Shown here: positions 1 to 8,215 of the stretch, piece by piece
How positions within the stretch are numbered: position 1 is the first letter of the stretch
How the letters are laid out: every line of letters begins with the position of its first letter
Origin: Halobacillus sp. A1
Lineage (GTDB): Bacteria > Bacillota > Bacilli > Bacillales > Halobacillaceae
Direction of reading: 5' to 3'
Assembly: GCF_024189295.1 (NCBI RefSeq)
Contig: NZ_JAIZEN010000014.1
Location: 1 to 64,000, forward strand
DNA: 64,000 nt
The notes under the pieces: model-generated
The model's input: the letters and a program-made list of their open reading frames with translations, nothing else
What the model was told of the DNA's origin: nothing
The model's database searches: none
Position numbers and translations under genes: made by a program

Positions 1-17
1 GTAATTTCATTAATCAT
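1..17 (-). CDS. 5' end of an unidentified gene running off the window
   Basis: Read on the minus strand, TAAGGAGGATTAT is followed by ATG at 17 and the codons for MINEI before the window ends. The Shine-Dalgarno match and 5-nt spacing make a real start likely. The protein cannot be identified from five codons. Its position just beyond the palindrome at 93-152 mirrors the first passenger gene of the transposon at 15621-15899, so it may be a passenger gene of a related element. Confidence 0.5.
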
Positions 18-92
18 ATAATCCTCCTTAAATCTTAAAAAACTTAACATATACCACATTTTACCACAGAACATTATGTAAAAAAGATTGAA

Positions 93-152
93 TATCTCGA
101 AACTGAGTCTTCCACTATCCTGCCCTTATCTATAAGACTCAGTTTCGAGATA
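93..152. repeat. 60-bp palindromic array-start element
   Basis: TATCTCGAAACTGAGTCTT on the left is mirrored by the arm ending in AGTTTCGAGATA on the right, around a core containing ACTATCCTGCC. Nearly the same palindrome occurs at 16068-16125 and 21843-21900, and a decayed copy at 6200-6258. Confidence 0.8.
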
Positions 153-164
153 AATTACTCATTG

Positions 165-204
165 GGAACAAGATTCAACAGTTATATAGTAAAAGTAGAA
201 CATC
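165..204 (-). mobile_element. relic of the 3' end of an IS1595-type transposase
   Basis: The segment following the palindrome (GGGAACAAGATTCA onward) matches 16138-16175, where it forms the end of the IS1595 transposase gene. On the minus strand the last codons STFTI and stop are preserved here, while the rest of the transposase is missing. This is the remnant of a second element of the same type with the same palindrome-transposase order. Confidence 0.55.
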
Positions 205-573
205 GCAGACAGTATTATTGATTTTAACTAAGGCTTTTCTTATTGAGCTAGAAGAAGAATTTGACAGACCCAAAAATACAAGTAGTGTGATTCTAATTTA
301 ATAAAAGGGGCAATGACGGAACGAAGTAGTATAAATATCAATGTTTCAGAAAGTCGATGGTGCTGTGAATATGTTAAGTTGAAATTAAATGACAAATAAC
401 TTACAAACAGAGTGTTTTTGCAAATGATCCTGGTATTTAGATTTCAAGTGATAAGGTCGATTTGCCAGCGTATTCGTGGTTCCAGTATAAGTGCGATAGG
501 GTTTACGGACAAAGAAACTAACGCATGGGGGAGGGAATCCATGCAGGATTATTGCTCGTATAGGAGCCAAAAA
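205..573. other. no gene recognised
   Basis: Short frames only, none with both a good ribosome-binding site and a credible protein. A 66-codon minus-strand frame at 385-585 has no supporting features. The stretch is probably decayed mobile DNA beside the transposase relic. Confidence 0.4.
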
Positions 574-618
574 TAAACGAAGCATCGTGCGCCAAATGGC
601 GCATCAATGCTTCGTTGT
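574..618 (-). terminator. terminator of mqo
   Basis: Minus strand: arms ACGAAGCAT and ATGCTTCGT close a longer GC-rich hairpin with a GCGCC/GGCGC inner stem, followed by TTTATTTTT. It lies just past the mqo stop codon. Confidence 0.75.
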
Positions 619-648
619 TTATTCTGTCTCCATGCGGATTTGCTTTGT

Positions 649-2145
649 TTATCTTACAGGCTCCATCAAATTAAGGGTGCGTGAGGTGGAATCATGAACC
701 CGGTCCAGCAGTTCAGGATGATCCTCCAGGGGCTCGCCGTAGGAAGGAATGATTTCTTTAAGCTTCGGTTCCCACGAATCATGATACTCTGGGAAGCACT
801 TGTGTAAGACCTCGAGCATAATCGAAACGGAAACCGACGCTCCTGGTGATTCGCCGAGTAGGGCAGCCATCGTACGGTCTTCTGCGTGAATCAGTTTGGT
901 ACCGAACTGGAGAGCGCCCCGGCCGCCTTCATCTGTATCCTCAATCAATTGTACCCGCTGTCCGGCTACGAGAAGGTCCCAGTCTTCATTGGATGCATTC
1001 GGAACAAAATTCCGTAACTCTTCCATCCGGTCGTTTTTGGACATCCTCAGCTGCAGAGCCAAATATTTAATCAGTGAGGTATTTTTTGCGCCGGCTGCAA
1101 GCATCGTCAGGATATTCGTCGGCTTGACCGAACCGAACAGGTCCATCATCGAGCCGGTTTTCAAAAATTTGGGTGTGAATCCGGCGAACGGGCCGTATAA
1201 CAACGTGTCCTTTCCTTCAATATGGCGACGGTCCAAATGGGGAACAGTCATCGGCGGGGTGCCTGCCGGTTCTTTTCCATATACTTTGGAATGGTGCTGC
1301 TTCACGACATCCGGGTTGTGACAGACGAGAAATTCACCGCTGATCGGAAACCCTCCGATGTGCTTGCTTTCAGGAATTCCTGTTTTTTGCAACAATGGCA
1401 GGGCGCCGCCCCCGGCACCGATAAAGGCGAAAGACGAGGTATGCTCTTCAATGGTTCCTTTTTTAAGGTTTCGTACCTTGACTTCCCATGCGCCGTCTTC
1501 CCTTTGTTTCATATCATCAACCGAATGATTATAATGGATCTCAACATTGTTTTGCTTTTCTAAGTGCTTCAGCATTTGACGGGTTAATTCTCCAAAATTA
1601 ACATCTGTGCCATGGTCGACTTTTGTTGCCGCTATTGGCTCTTCAGAGGAACGGCCCTCCATCATTAAAGGAATCCATTCCTTGATGCGTTCGGGGTCTT
1701 TGGAGAACTCCATCCCTTGAAACTGAGGGTGATCGGCCAGGGCTTTCACCCGCTTTGTCAAAAATTCCACATGATCTTCTCCGTAGACAAAGCTTATATG
1801 CGGCAAGGGGCGGATAAACTCTTCAGGACGCTGAAGATCGCCTTGCTCGACCAGGTGGGCCCAGAACTGTCTGGAAACATGGAATTGTTCATTTATTTTC
1901 ACCGCCTTGCTGATGTCCAATGAACCGTCCGGCTGTTCAGGGGTATAGTTCAACTCGCAGAGAGCCGCGTGTCCGGTTCCGGCATTATTCCATTCATTGG
2001 AACTTTCTTGTCCGGCGGTATCGAGCCTCTCAAACAAAGTGATACGCCATTCCGGCTGTAATTTGTGCAGAAGCGTTGCCAGCGTCGCGCTCACGACACC
2101 GCCTCCTATAAGAATCACGTCAGTCGTTGTGTGGTTATCATTCAT
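649..2145 (-). CDS. mqo: malate:quinone oxidoreductase
   Basis: FAD-dependent peripheral membrane enzyme that oxidises L-malate to oxaloacetate and passes the electrons to the quinone pool, an alternative to soluble malate dehydrogenase. The 498-residue length fits the family. The N-terminus (residues 9-30) is a Rossmann FAD site with the glycine cluster IGGGVVSA, and the region around residues 45-65 ([14 protein letters not shown]) is characteristic of Mqo. The start follows AAAGGAGGAATAAT. It is transcribed away from the lactate permease gene, leaving a shared 524-bp regulatory region. Confidence 0.95.
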   Translation of the reverse strand: MNDNHTTTDVILIGGGVVSATLATLLHKLQPEWRITLFERLDTAGQESSNEWNNAGTGHAALCELNYTPEQPDGSLDISKAVKINEQFHVSRQFWAHLVEQGDLQRPEEFIRPLPHISFVYGEDHVEFLTKRVKALADHPQFQGMEFSKDPERIKEWIPLMMEGRSSEEPIAATKVDHGTDVNFGELTRQMLKHLEKQNNVEIHYNHSVDDMKQREDGAWEVKVRNLKKGTIEEHTSSFAFIGAGGGALPLLQKTGIPESKHIGGFPISGEFLVCHNPDVVKQHHSKVYGKEPAGTPPMTVPHLDRRHIEGKDTLLYGPFAGFTPKFLKTGSMMDLFGSVKPTNILTMLAAGAKNTSLIKYLALQLRMSKNDRMEELRNFVPNASNEDWDLLVAGQRVQLIEDTDEGGRGALQFGTKLIHAEDRTMAALLGESPGASVSVSIMLEVLHKCFPEYHDSWEPKLKEIIPSYGEPLEDHPELLDRVHDSTSRTLNLMEPVR

Positions 2146-2400
2146 ATTATTCCTCCTTTTATAGTTGCACAGGCACTAGGTGTTTCGGGAGTTAACTTCC
2201 TCCATTTTGCTAGTCCCGATGGTCATACGCTTTCATCTTCCCGTTGCTGTTCGTCACGCGAGGGTGAGGCCTTTTTAGCTTTTATACACATCCGGCAGAG
2301 GATCAGTTTATCTCTATGTATAGTGCTGTCAGCAGCGTATTTCTTGAGGCATTTGATCGTGCAGGAAGACAGCATGGCTTCCTGCGTCACCAACATAGAT

Positions 2401-2419
2401 AAGGTCATCAGATGACTTT
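2401..2419. promoter_or_regulatory. distal GntR-type operator
   Basis: AAGGTCATCAGATGACTTT is a near-perfect 19-bp palindrome sharing its core with the perfect operator at 2584-2598. It sits mid-way between mqo and the lactate permease gene and could serve either or allow looping. Confidence 0.55.
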
Positions 2420-2558
2420 GTTTCTATCATTCTAGCACGAGCAGAAATCGCTTTCAATAAAATTTCCCACATTTTTACTTGTATGGGTCAGAGAGTGGGT
2501 AATGTCTAAATTTTGTAAAAATTGTGTGATCAAGGGTAAAACCTGTTGAAAATATTTA

Positions 2559-2572
2559 TGTAAGCGGTTACT
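2559..2572 (+). promoter_or_regulatory. cre-like site (CcpA) in the lactate permease promoter
   Basis: TGTAAGCGGTTACT matches the Bacillus cre consensus TGWAANCGNTNWCA at 13 of 14 positions. It lies directly before the putative -10 TATGAT (2572-2577), so CcpA binding would block the polymerase. Confidence 0.6.
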
Positions 2573-2583
2573 ATGATAAATAT

Positions 2584-2598
2584 GGTCATCTGATGACC
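2584..2598. promoter_or_regulatory. proximal operator palindrome, LutR/LldR-like
   Basis: GGTCATCTGATGACC is a perfect palindrome around a central T, placed just after the putative -10 element of the permease promoter. The form fits operators of FadR-subfamily GntR regulators that control lactate genes. The regulator itself is not in the window. Confidence 0.65.
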
Positions 2599-2669
2599 GT
2601 ATTTCCTACTGATAAACAAAAGTTTTCTAGGGATAAGAAAAACGATGAAATCAAAGAGGAGGAGATCAA

Positions 2670-4256
2670 ATGTTGATGGTGGTGGCATTAAGTGCAGTGA
2701 TTGTACCATTTCTTTTGCTGGTCTTATTACGAATGCCAGCGATAAAAGGGATGTCCATCAGTGCTGTAATTGTGATCGTTTTAGCGATGACCGTTTGGGG
2801 GATGGAGAGCCTGGAAGTTGCTTCTTCAATTCTGCAGGGGGTACATAAAACACTGACGATTTTATTGATTTTATTTGGAGCGCTCGTGTTATTGAATACC
2901 CTTCGTAACACCGGAGCAGTAACCCGTATCAATCAGGGATTTCAGAGTATTTCACAGGACATGAGGGTTCAGCTTATTTTTGTCGCGTTTTTATTTGGGT
3001 CTTTAATTGAAGGAGCGGCAGGGTTTGGAACTCCGGCGATGGTGACGGCTCCATTAATGCTTGCCCTGGGGTTTCAGCCGCTGGCAGCGGTGGCGACAGC
3101 CCTTATTGCTGATAGCACGGCGGTCGCATTCGGGGCCGTGGGCACACCGGTACTGGTAGGGTTAAGCGTCTTGCCGGAAGCGGGTGAAGCTTTTTATCAG
3201 GATGTCGGCGTTATGGTAACTTTCATTGATTTATTCAGTGGCACATTTATCCCATTTATCCTGATGCTTGTGCTGACTTTATTTTTCGGGAAAGGGAAAG
3301 GAATAAAAGATGCCATGGTGATGCTGCCCTGGACGCTGCTTATCGGGCTCACGTATAACGGTTCCGCTTTGGTGTATGCTTATCTGTTCGGACCGGAATT
3401 TGTAGCGATTTTAGGATCCTTGACCGGTCTGGTGGTCGCAGCCATAACGGCCAAAAAGGGGTGGCTTCTGCCAAAATCTGTATGGAAAGATGCTATGCAG
3501 GAAAGTTTCGAGGTGAACGAAGAAAAATCTGAGATGGGATTGATCAGGGCGTGGTTTCCTTACATCATTGTCGTTATCTTATTGCTGCTCACACGCATCG
3601 TTCCCTCGTTTCAGGAATTTACGCAGACGGCTATTGATTTAACGTGGTCGAACATCTTAGGCGTGGAAGGGGTTACGTCGGAATGGCAATTGTTATACTC
3701 TCCCGGTACTGTGCTCACCGTCGCCGCAATTTTTGCCGTGCTCGTCCAGCGAAAATCGTTTGGTCACTTTGGGCGGGCGTCCAAGCAATCGTTATCCACG
3801 ATCAAAACAACGGCTATTACATTGGGGGCTACGCTTGCCATGGTGCATGTATTCAGTAATTCCGGGATGAATATAAAGGATATGATGAGCATGCCGGAAT
3901 ACATTGCCCAGGGAATGGCAGCAGCGTTTGGACCGATGTGGATTTTCGCCGCGCCGTTTCTCGGAGAGCTGGGGTCCTTTATCACTGGAAGTGCCACGGT
4001 CTCCACACTTACCTTCTCACCCATCCAGTACAATATAGCGGAGGCTACAGATGCAAACATCAAGGTAGTGCTCGCAGCACAGCTCGTAGGTGCTGGAGCG
4101 GGGAACATGATCTGTGTGCATAATGTGGTCGCTGCAAGCGCTGTCGTAGGAATGGAAGGGGAAGAAGGTAACGTGATCCGAAAAGCCCTGGGACCGGCTT
4201 TAGTTTACGGGGTACTTGTCGGCATTGGCGGATTTATTTTGATGGGGATCTTGTAA
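2670..4256 (+). CDS. lctP: L-lactate permease (LctP/LutP family)
   Basis: Integral membrane carrier importing L-lactate, and probably glycolate, with protons. At 528 residues with about 12-14 hydrophobic segments it matches LctP family size. The conserved segment GSLIEGAAGFGTPAMV (around residue 110) and the glycine/alanine-rich C-terminus are family marks. The start follows AAAGAGGAGGAGATCAA. Two GntR-type operators and a cre site upstream suggest induction by lactate and repression by good carbon sources. Imported lactate and the divergent Mqo both feed electrons to respiration. Confidence 0.93.
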   Translation: MLMVVALSAVIVPFLLLVLLRMPAIKGMSISAVIVIVLAMTVWGMESLEVASSILQGVHKTLTILLILFGALVLLNTLRNTGAVTRINQGFQSISQDMRVQLIFVAFLFGSLIEGAAGFGTPAMVTAPLMLALGFQPLAAVATALIADSTAVAFGAVGTPVLVGLSVLPEAGEAFYQDVGVMVTFIDLFSGTFIPFILMLVLTLFFGKGKGIKDAMVMLPWTLLIGLTYNGSALVYAYLFGPEFVAILGSLTGLVVAAITAKKGWLLPKSVWKDAMQESFEVNEEKSEMGLIRAWFPYIIVVILLLLTRIVPSFQEFTQTAIDLTWSNILGVEGVTSEWQLLYSPGTVLTVAAIFAVLVQRKSFGHFGRASKQSLSTIKTTAITLGATLAMVHVFSNSGMNIKDMMSMPEYIAQGMAAAFGPMWIFAAPFLGELGSFITGSATVSTLTFSPIQYNIAEATDANIKVVLAAQLVGAGAGNMICVHNVVAASAVVGMEGEEGNVIRKALGPALVYGVLVGIGGFILMGIL

Positions 4257-4344
4257 GAAGAAGTCTCATTACAAATTTAATTAGCTGGTAGTTTTTCAAG
4301 AAACTGGTCCAGGTGAGTTCATAAAAGAAAGCTTCCTTTTCAGG

Positions 4345-4370
4345 CTGTCGAGAAAGTCTCGACAGTCTTT
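4345..4370 (+). terminator. terminator after lctP
   Basis: CTGTCGAGA and TCTCGACAG form a 9-bp stem with an AAG loop followed by TCTTT. The T-run is short, so efficiency is uncertain. Confidence 0.6.
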
Positions 4371-4480
4371 ATGTGTGCCCGGCATGGGTAAGCTTTCCAC
4401 CATTAATTATGAAAGAATTTAATTCTAGTTGAAACTATGCTGGATTTTAACCGTAATTATAGATAAGGGGGAGGGAAGTT

Positions 4481-4711
4481 ATGAAGAAATATTTAATTTT
4501 TATAGTGAGTTTTATTTTACTTTACTTAGTTTATCAAATGGCATCAGGTATACTTTTAACTATGAATTATACTCCGGATTTTTCTTCTGTAGGAGGTTTT
4601 GCACCTCAAGAAGTTAGTTTTGGAAATAGAAGCTTTCATTTGTTGGTCATATTATTAATCGCTAGCATCGCCTATGTCATTTCACAATTATTAAAAACAA
4701 AAAAGAGTTAA
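4481..4711 (+). CDS. small two-helix membrane protein, unknown
   Basis: A 76-residue protein whose ATG follows GGGGGAGGGAAGTT. Hydrophobic helices lie at about residues 5-25 and 45-68, with a basic tail (LLKTKKS), and the linker is polar (PDFSSVGGFAPQEVSFGN). No known family is recognised. It opens a run of very small membrane-protein genes (4481-6826) resembling the cassette genes of the array at 21.8-30.7 kb. Confidence 0.7.
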   Translation: MKKYLIFIVSFILLYLVYQMASGILLTMNYTPDFSSVGGFAPQEVSFGNRSFHLLVILLIASIAYVISQLLKTKKS

Positions 4712-4793
4712 ATTGAAATAAATGAGCCTTTCCATAAAGGCTGTATGTTCTGCTGTTTTATAGAATGGTGATTTCATCCAGGGAGGTGTGCCT

Positions 4794-5042
4794 ATGCAAA
4801 AGGCAGCAAAATACATTAGTAATAGTTTGTTAGTAATCGCAGCTCTATTGTTTTTAGGGGGCTTATTAACTGATATTACCTATTGGTGGTTGTATCCATG
4901 GTTGTTTTTAGCTCCATCTATCGTAATCCAAGAGGTCTTACAGGTGCCTGCAAAGGGAAAAAGAAGGATATACTCATTTGTTTACATCAGTGTTGTTTCT
5001 ACCATGTTTGGAATCGCAGTGTTGGAATTAATCACCGGCTGA
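4794..5042 (+). CDS. small membrane protein, unknown
   Basis: An 82-residue protein (MQKAAKYISN...) with three hydrophobic stretches at about residues 10-28, 32-50 and 62-80. GGGAGG ends 7 nt before the ATG at 4794. The GTG two codons earlier would lie almost on the ribosome site, so the ATG is preferred. No family recognised. Confidence 0.7.
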   Translation: MQKAAKYISNSLLVIAALLFLGGLLTDITYWWLYPWLFLAPSIVIQEVLQVPAKGKRRIYSFVYISVVSTMFGIAVLELITG

Positions 5043-5278
5043 GGGGGATTCAGGATGGAAGAAGAATAAAGATAAGACGGTAGAGATATCTGGAATTCGA
5101 TTTTTACGTAAACGTTTATTTACTATTGATACGGTTATTCTGCTTATTAAATTGGGTGAGCGCCTTTATTACATAAAATAATGACTACTTGTAATTTTGT
5201 TTTTTAATTGGCAATAAAGTTAATTTGCCTAAGGCATTAGACCTTCATCGTGACATCAATATGCAAAGGAGGAGTTTG

Positions 5279-5569
5279 ATGAGTAGGAAAAATACATTTG
5301 CAAGATGGCGGAAAATAAGAGAAAAAGGAAAGAAACACTATATTATTTCCTACGGCGTTTTAGGGTGGGGGATACCAGCAGGATTTATATTTTTTATTTT
5401 TGAAGGGATTATTGCCCACGGATTTGATATTTCAAAATATTTTACTGGGGATTGGATGTCCTCATTTTTAGTAGGATTGATTTCCTGTTTGCTTGGGGGG
5501 ATTCTCTATGGTTATTTAATGTGGGGAGCGAATGAAAAAAAGTATCATAAAGAATATTTGAATAGATAA
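5279..5569 (+). CDS. small membrane protein, unknown
   Basis: A 96-residue protein starting at the ATG after AAAGGAGGAGTTTG. The upstream GTG-type extension lacks a ribosome site. A basic N-terminus (ARWRKIREKGKKH) is followed by helices at about residues 22-42 and 58-80. No family recognised. A decayed copy of the 32-bp array repeat begins 19 nt after its stop codon. Confidence 0.7.
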   Translation: MSRKNTFARWRKIREKGKKHYIISYGVLGWGIPAGFIFFIFEGIIAHGFDISKYFTGDWMSSFLVGLISCLLGGILYGYLMWGANEKKYHKEYLNR

Positions 5570-5587
5570 AATGGATGCGTGGAGATA

Positions 5588-5619
5588 TCCTTGATTTCAA
5601 ATCTTTTACAATCGGGTGC
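5588..5619 (+). repeat. decayed 32-bp cassette-boundary repeat
   Basis: TCCTTGATTTCAAATC followed by TTTTACAATCGGGTGC is exactly 32 nt and matches the array copy at 29375-29406 at about 24 of 32 positions. This suggests the small-gene run around it is an older array. Confidence 0.5.
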
Positions 5620-5749
5620 GTTCGTATACGATTTACTTAAGGTATCTTGAAAATTATTCTAATCCGTCAGCATAAGCGATAGCAAATATGCAGCTAAGAG
5701 ATATTGTCTTAAAGTTTAAAATAGGGGGGATTATGTGGAGGTTTTTGAA

Positions 5750-5893
5750 ATGATGGGGTTCATTTTTGGAATAACGGGATTCACTTTCAGTATTATTGCT
5801 TTTACGACAGTGTTGACTAGCAGCAATAGTATAAAAGAACTTGAAAAAAGAATTAATGATTTAGAAAAAAATGGTGAACATCGTCACGAGTAA
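5750..5893 (+). CDS. 47-residue single-helix membrane protein
   Basis: Small frame MMGFIFGITG...RHE with one transmembrane helix at about residues 3-25, then a charged coiled-coil-like tail (SIKELEKRINDLEKNGEH). GGAGG lies 8 nt upstream of the ATG. A GTG at 5735 in frame after GGGGGG is an alternative start giving 52 residues. It resembles the 69-residue protein at 6412-6621 in reverse order of coil and helix. Function unknown. Confidence 0.6.
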   Translation: MMGFIFGITGFTFSIIAFTTVLTSSNSIKELEKRINDLEKNGEHRHE

Positions 5894-5907
5894 ACGGGTA
5901 TACGTGT

Positions 5908-6009
5908 ATTAAAAAAATGGGGCTTGAAGTCGTCCTTGGACGTCATGTGTTTGAAAATCATACGGCAGTCGATCAAAAGCGAGTGACTGACTTACATGAT
6001 CCAGCTTAA
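5908..6009 (+). pseudogene. fragment of an S66-type LD-carboxypeptidase
   Basis: The frame IKKMGLEVVLGRHVFENHTA...RVTDLHDPA and stop resembles an internal segment of MccF/LdcA (S66) peptidases, in which a Lys-Lys-x-Gly-Leu-x-Val-Val segment is followed by a conserved R-x-x-D-L-H-D. Only about 33 codons remain, without start, nucleophile or C-terminal domain. Likely a recombination leftover at a cassette junction. Confidence 0.55.
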
Positions 6010-6065
6010 AACTGTGTAAAAATAAGAGGTTTTTTAACTCTCAAAATCAAAGATTTATAATAAAG

Positions 6066-6097
6066 AGGCTTATCTGCAGCAAAGATAAGCTTTTTTA
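6066..6097 (+). terminator. rho-independent terminator
   Basis: GGCTTATCT and AAGATAAGC form a stem around GCAGCA, followed by TTTTTTATT. Confidence 0.7.
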
Positions 6098-6199
6098 TTA
6101 TAGATTTAGCTTGAAATAATTGACGGTAATGTTGGGGTGGTGGTGCCTGGAACGTTCTAAAGCGTTAGTGTGGCCAGGCATCGGTATTAAATGGATGGA

Positions 6200-6300
6200 T
6201 ATCTCGAAACTAAGTCTTAAATAAATGGGTGGGATAGTTGAAGACTTGAATTCAATATAATAGGCATTTTGAAACTAAATTGGATTGATATCGTATGTGT
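6200..6300 (+). repeat. decayed array-start palindrome plus leader
   Basis: ATCTCGAAACTAAGTCTT and GAAGACTTGAATTC form imperfect arms (6200-6258), followed by TTTTGAAACTAAATTGG and a segment closely matching the leader at 21901-21960. It precedes the small gene at 6412, as in the main array. Confidence 0.65.
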
Positions 6301-6411
6301 AATATGAAGTTTTCTATAAGAACGAAGAAAAATTTTAATTTTTATAATGTAGGTGTTAACACAAGCAGTTTATGGAACATACAGAACTAAATCAGAATTG
6401 GAGGGTCTAAA

Positions 6412-6621
6412 ATGGAAAAAGAAACAGAAGATCAAATTTTAAATGAACTGAAAAATATAAATAAATCGTTAGAGGATATGAATGAAAAAATTGATAGTGA
6501 CGGTAAACCACCATTTATTATAGGGGACATAATAAAGTCTTTGTTAATAGGAATTCTCATTCTAGGTCCTGCTATAGCTGTTGCCATAGGAATATTTCAA
6601 ATTCTGGGCAGTTGGATATAA
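6412..6621 (+). CDS. 69-residue coiled-coil/membrane protein
   Basis: ATG after TTGGAGGGTCTAAA. Residues 1-30 are a charged coiled-coil-like stretch (LNELKNINKSLEDMNEKI) and residues 36-64 a long hydrophobic helix. Membrane anchoring of a short cytoplasmic coil is likely. It stands behind a decayed array-start palindrome. Function unknown. Confidence 0.65.
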   Translation: MEKETEDQILNELKNINKSLEDMNEKIDSDGKPPFIIGDIIKSLLIGILILGPAIAVAIGIFQILGSWI

Positions 6622-6706
6622 AACTACTATTTAATAATTTCATTTTAACTAAAAATCAATAATATATTTAGCAGATCTTTAAAGTTATTCATGAAAGGGG
6701 ATATTT

Positions 6707-6826
6707 ATGGGGTTTTGGGTATCTATATTAGTTGGTGTGGTTTCAATGATTGGCTGGTTAAGTATCTCATATTATCAATCAAAAACTGAAGAATATGATG
6801 AAATATACACTAAAAACAAACAGTGA
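6707..6826 (+). CDS. 39-residue membrane peptide
   Basis: Short frame MGFWVSILVG...TKNKQ with AAAGGGG 6 nt before the ATG. One hydrophobic helix (residues 3-24) is followed by a charged tail (YQSKTEEYDEIYTKNKQ). It is 85 nt after the previous small gene. Too short to classify; could be a toxin-like or regulatory peptide, but nothing specific shows this. Confidence 0.5.
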   Translation: MGFWVSILVGVVSMIGWLSISYYQSKTEEYDEIYTKNKQ

Positions 6827-7049
6827 GGAATCTTAAAGTTAAATTTGTCTCTTGGTACGTTAGATTACTAAAGAATGGCGTAGTACCAAGGAGGATCGAT
6901 TGGTAGTGAGCTTCTTTTCGTACCATCATATAGTGGAACTTGATTTTTTTGTTTTCCGTCTTATCAACCAAATGAATTTTCAGTAAAATCAAATTGTATA
7001 TTCGAAATCGTTACTGATTTAAAAAAGTGTTTAGAAGAAGGGGTCAAGA

Positions 7050-7667
7050 ATGAGTTATAAGTGGCTAGAGTGGGCAAAAAAAATACAAGCACTATCACAA
7101 TCAGGGCTATCATTTTCGAAAGATGTATATGATATTGAAAGATATGAAGAACTGAGAAAAATTAGTGCTGAAATAATGGAGCAATATACAGATTTAGAAA
7201 TGGAAAAAATAACAGAGTTGTTTACAAATGAAACAGGATATCAAACTCCTAAAGTAGATATTCGTGGAGCTGTTTTTAAAGACGATAAAATCTTGATGGT
7301 ACGAGAAAAAATTGATGATAAGTGGTCATTACCGGGTGGCTTTTGTGACATTGGATTATCGCCTTCTGAAAATATAAAGAAAGAGGTAAAAGAGGAATCA
7401 GGCTATGATGTAACCGCACAAAAATTAGTTGCGTTGTTAGATATTAATAAGCACCCTCATCCACCACAACCATATCATTATTACAAAATATTTATTCAAT
7501 GCGAATTAACAGGAGGAGAGGCGGAGAGTGGTGTGGAAACAAAAGATGTAAGGTTTTTTTCAGAAAATCATCTTCCTAAACTATCTACTGGTAGAAATAC
7601 AGAAGAACAGATAACTATGCTTTTTGATTATTTAAGGAATCCAAATAAAGCATCAATATTCGATTAG
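7050..7667 (+). CDS. Nudix hydrolase with N-terminal helical domain (YjhB-like)
   Basis: Likely hydrolyses a nucleoside-diphosphate derivative such as ADP-ribose. Residues 1-65 form the helical Nudix_N domain (KWLEWAKKIQALSQSGL). The Nudix box begins at G97 and carries KEVKEESG at 111-118. The first glutamate of the standard box is replaced by L103 (GGFCDIGLSPSE), a substitution I associate with this subfamily. Length 205 residues is usual. The start follows AAGAAGGGGTCAAG. Confidence 0.85.
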   Translation: MSYKWLEWAKKIQALSQSGLSFSKDVYDIERYEELRKISAEIMEQYTDLEMEKITELFTNETGYQTPKVDIRGAVFKDDKILMVREKIDDKWSLPGGFCDIGLSPSENIKKEVKEESGYDVTAQKLVALLDINKHPHPPQPYHYYKIFIQCELTGGEAESGVETKDVRFFSENHLPKLSTGRNTEEQITMLFDYLRNPNKASIFD

Positions 7668-7704
7668 TTTTATCTGTTATTACTTAAACTTACCTCGTGA
7701 TTCT

Positions 7705-7844
7705 GGAAGTATGACTGTGGAAGATTTAGTTATGAAACACTTGGTGAAGATATTACTTCAGAGGATTTCTGGGAAAAAGGAATGGGATTATGAGTGCAAG
7801 TTGTAGAAGAGTTTATTAAGTTGACTGAATTTAAATTAAGTTGA
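7705..7844 (+). pseudogene. decayed C-terminus of an M3-type oligoendopeptidase
   Basis: Reading SMTVEDLVMKHL, then after a one-base shift GEDITSEDFWEKGMGL, a stop, and VEEFIKLTE reproduces the C-terminal pattern of PepF-like M3 peptidases (ED-F-W...VEEF..LT). The frame is broken by one frameshift and one stop. No upstream part of the gene remains. Confidence 0.45.
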
Positions 7845-7857
7845 TTACTATTCTATT

Positions 7858-7930
7858 ACCTCGAAATCATCAAGGGCGATTGTTCAATATGAGCAATCGC
7901 TTTTTTGCAATTAGCAGGATAGTTGAATCC
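7858..7930 (+). terminator. terminator within a degenerate cassette-boundary repeat
   Basis: ACCTCGAAATCA is fused to AAGGGC, a shortened 32-bp-type repeat, running directly into the stem GCGATTGTTC/GAGCAATCGC and TTTTTT (7876-7906). GCAGGATAGTTGAA, an array-start half element, follows at 7914. Confidence 0.65.
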
Positions 7931-8215
7931 CGCATCTATGCTTACCATGATTGATGATTAGGTCAGGGCATTTATATGATGAAGAAAGTCTGAGAAGAAC
8001 GCTCTGAAAAAAGGGTACTAATGATTATTTTGTATAGCTTAATAAAATTGCCTTTCCAAGAGACTTGATCCGGAAAGCGAAATCCTACATGGGAATTTCC
8101 AAGCAGAGGAAAAGGTTAAGGGAAAAATTACACTTTGGTCTTGATATTTCCTTATTACTCATAGACACTTAATATGACTGTTGAAAGCGATTACATTATT
8201 AGGAGGTTGTTTAGG

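Noticed and set aside
385-585. 66-codon minus-strand gene
   Set aside because: No ribosome site, odd composition and no recognisable fold; overlaps decayed mobile DNA.
896-1563. Plus-strand frames inside mqo
   Set aside because: Overlapping frames created by codon bias of mqo; no ribosome sites.
2223-2408. 61-codon cysteine-containing protein between mqo and lctP
   Set aside because: It overlaps the distal operator and lacks a good start region; more likely regulatory DNA.
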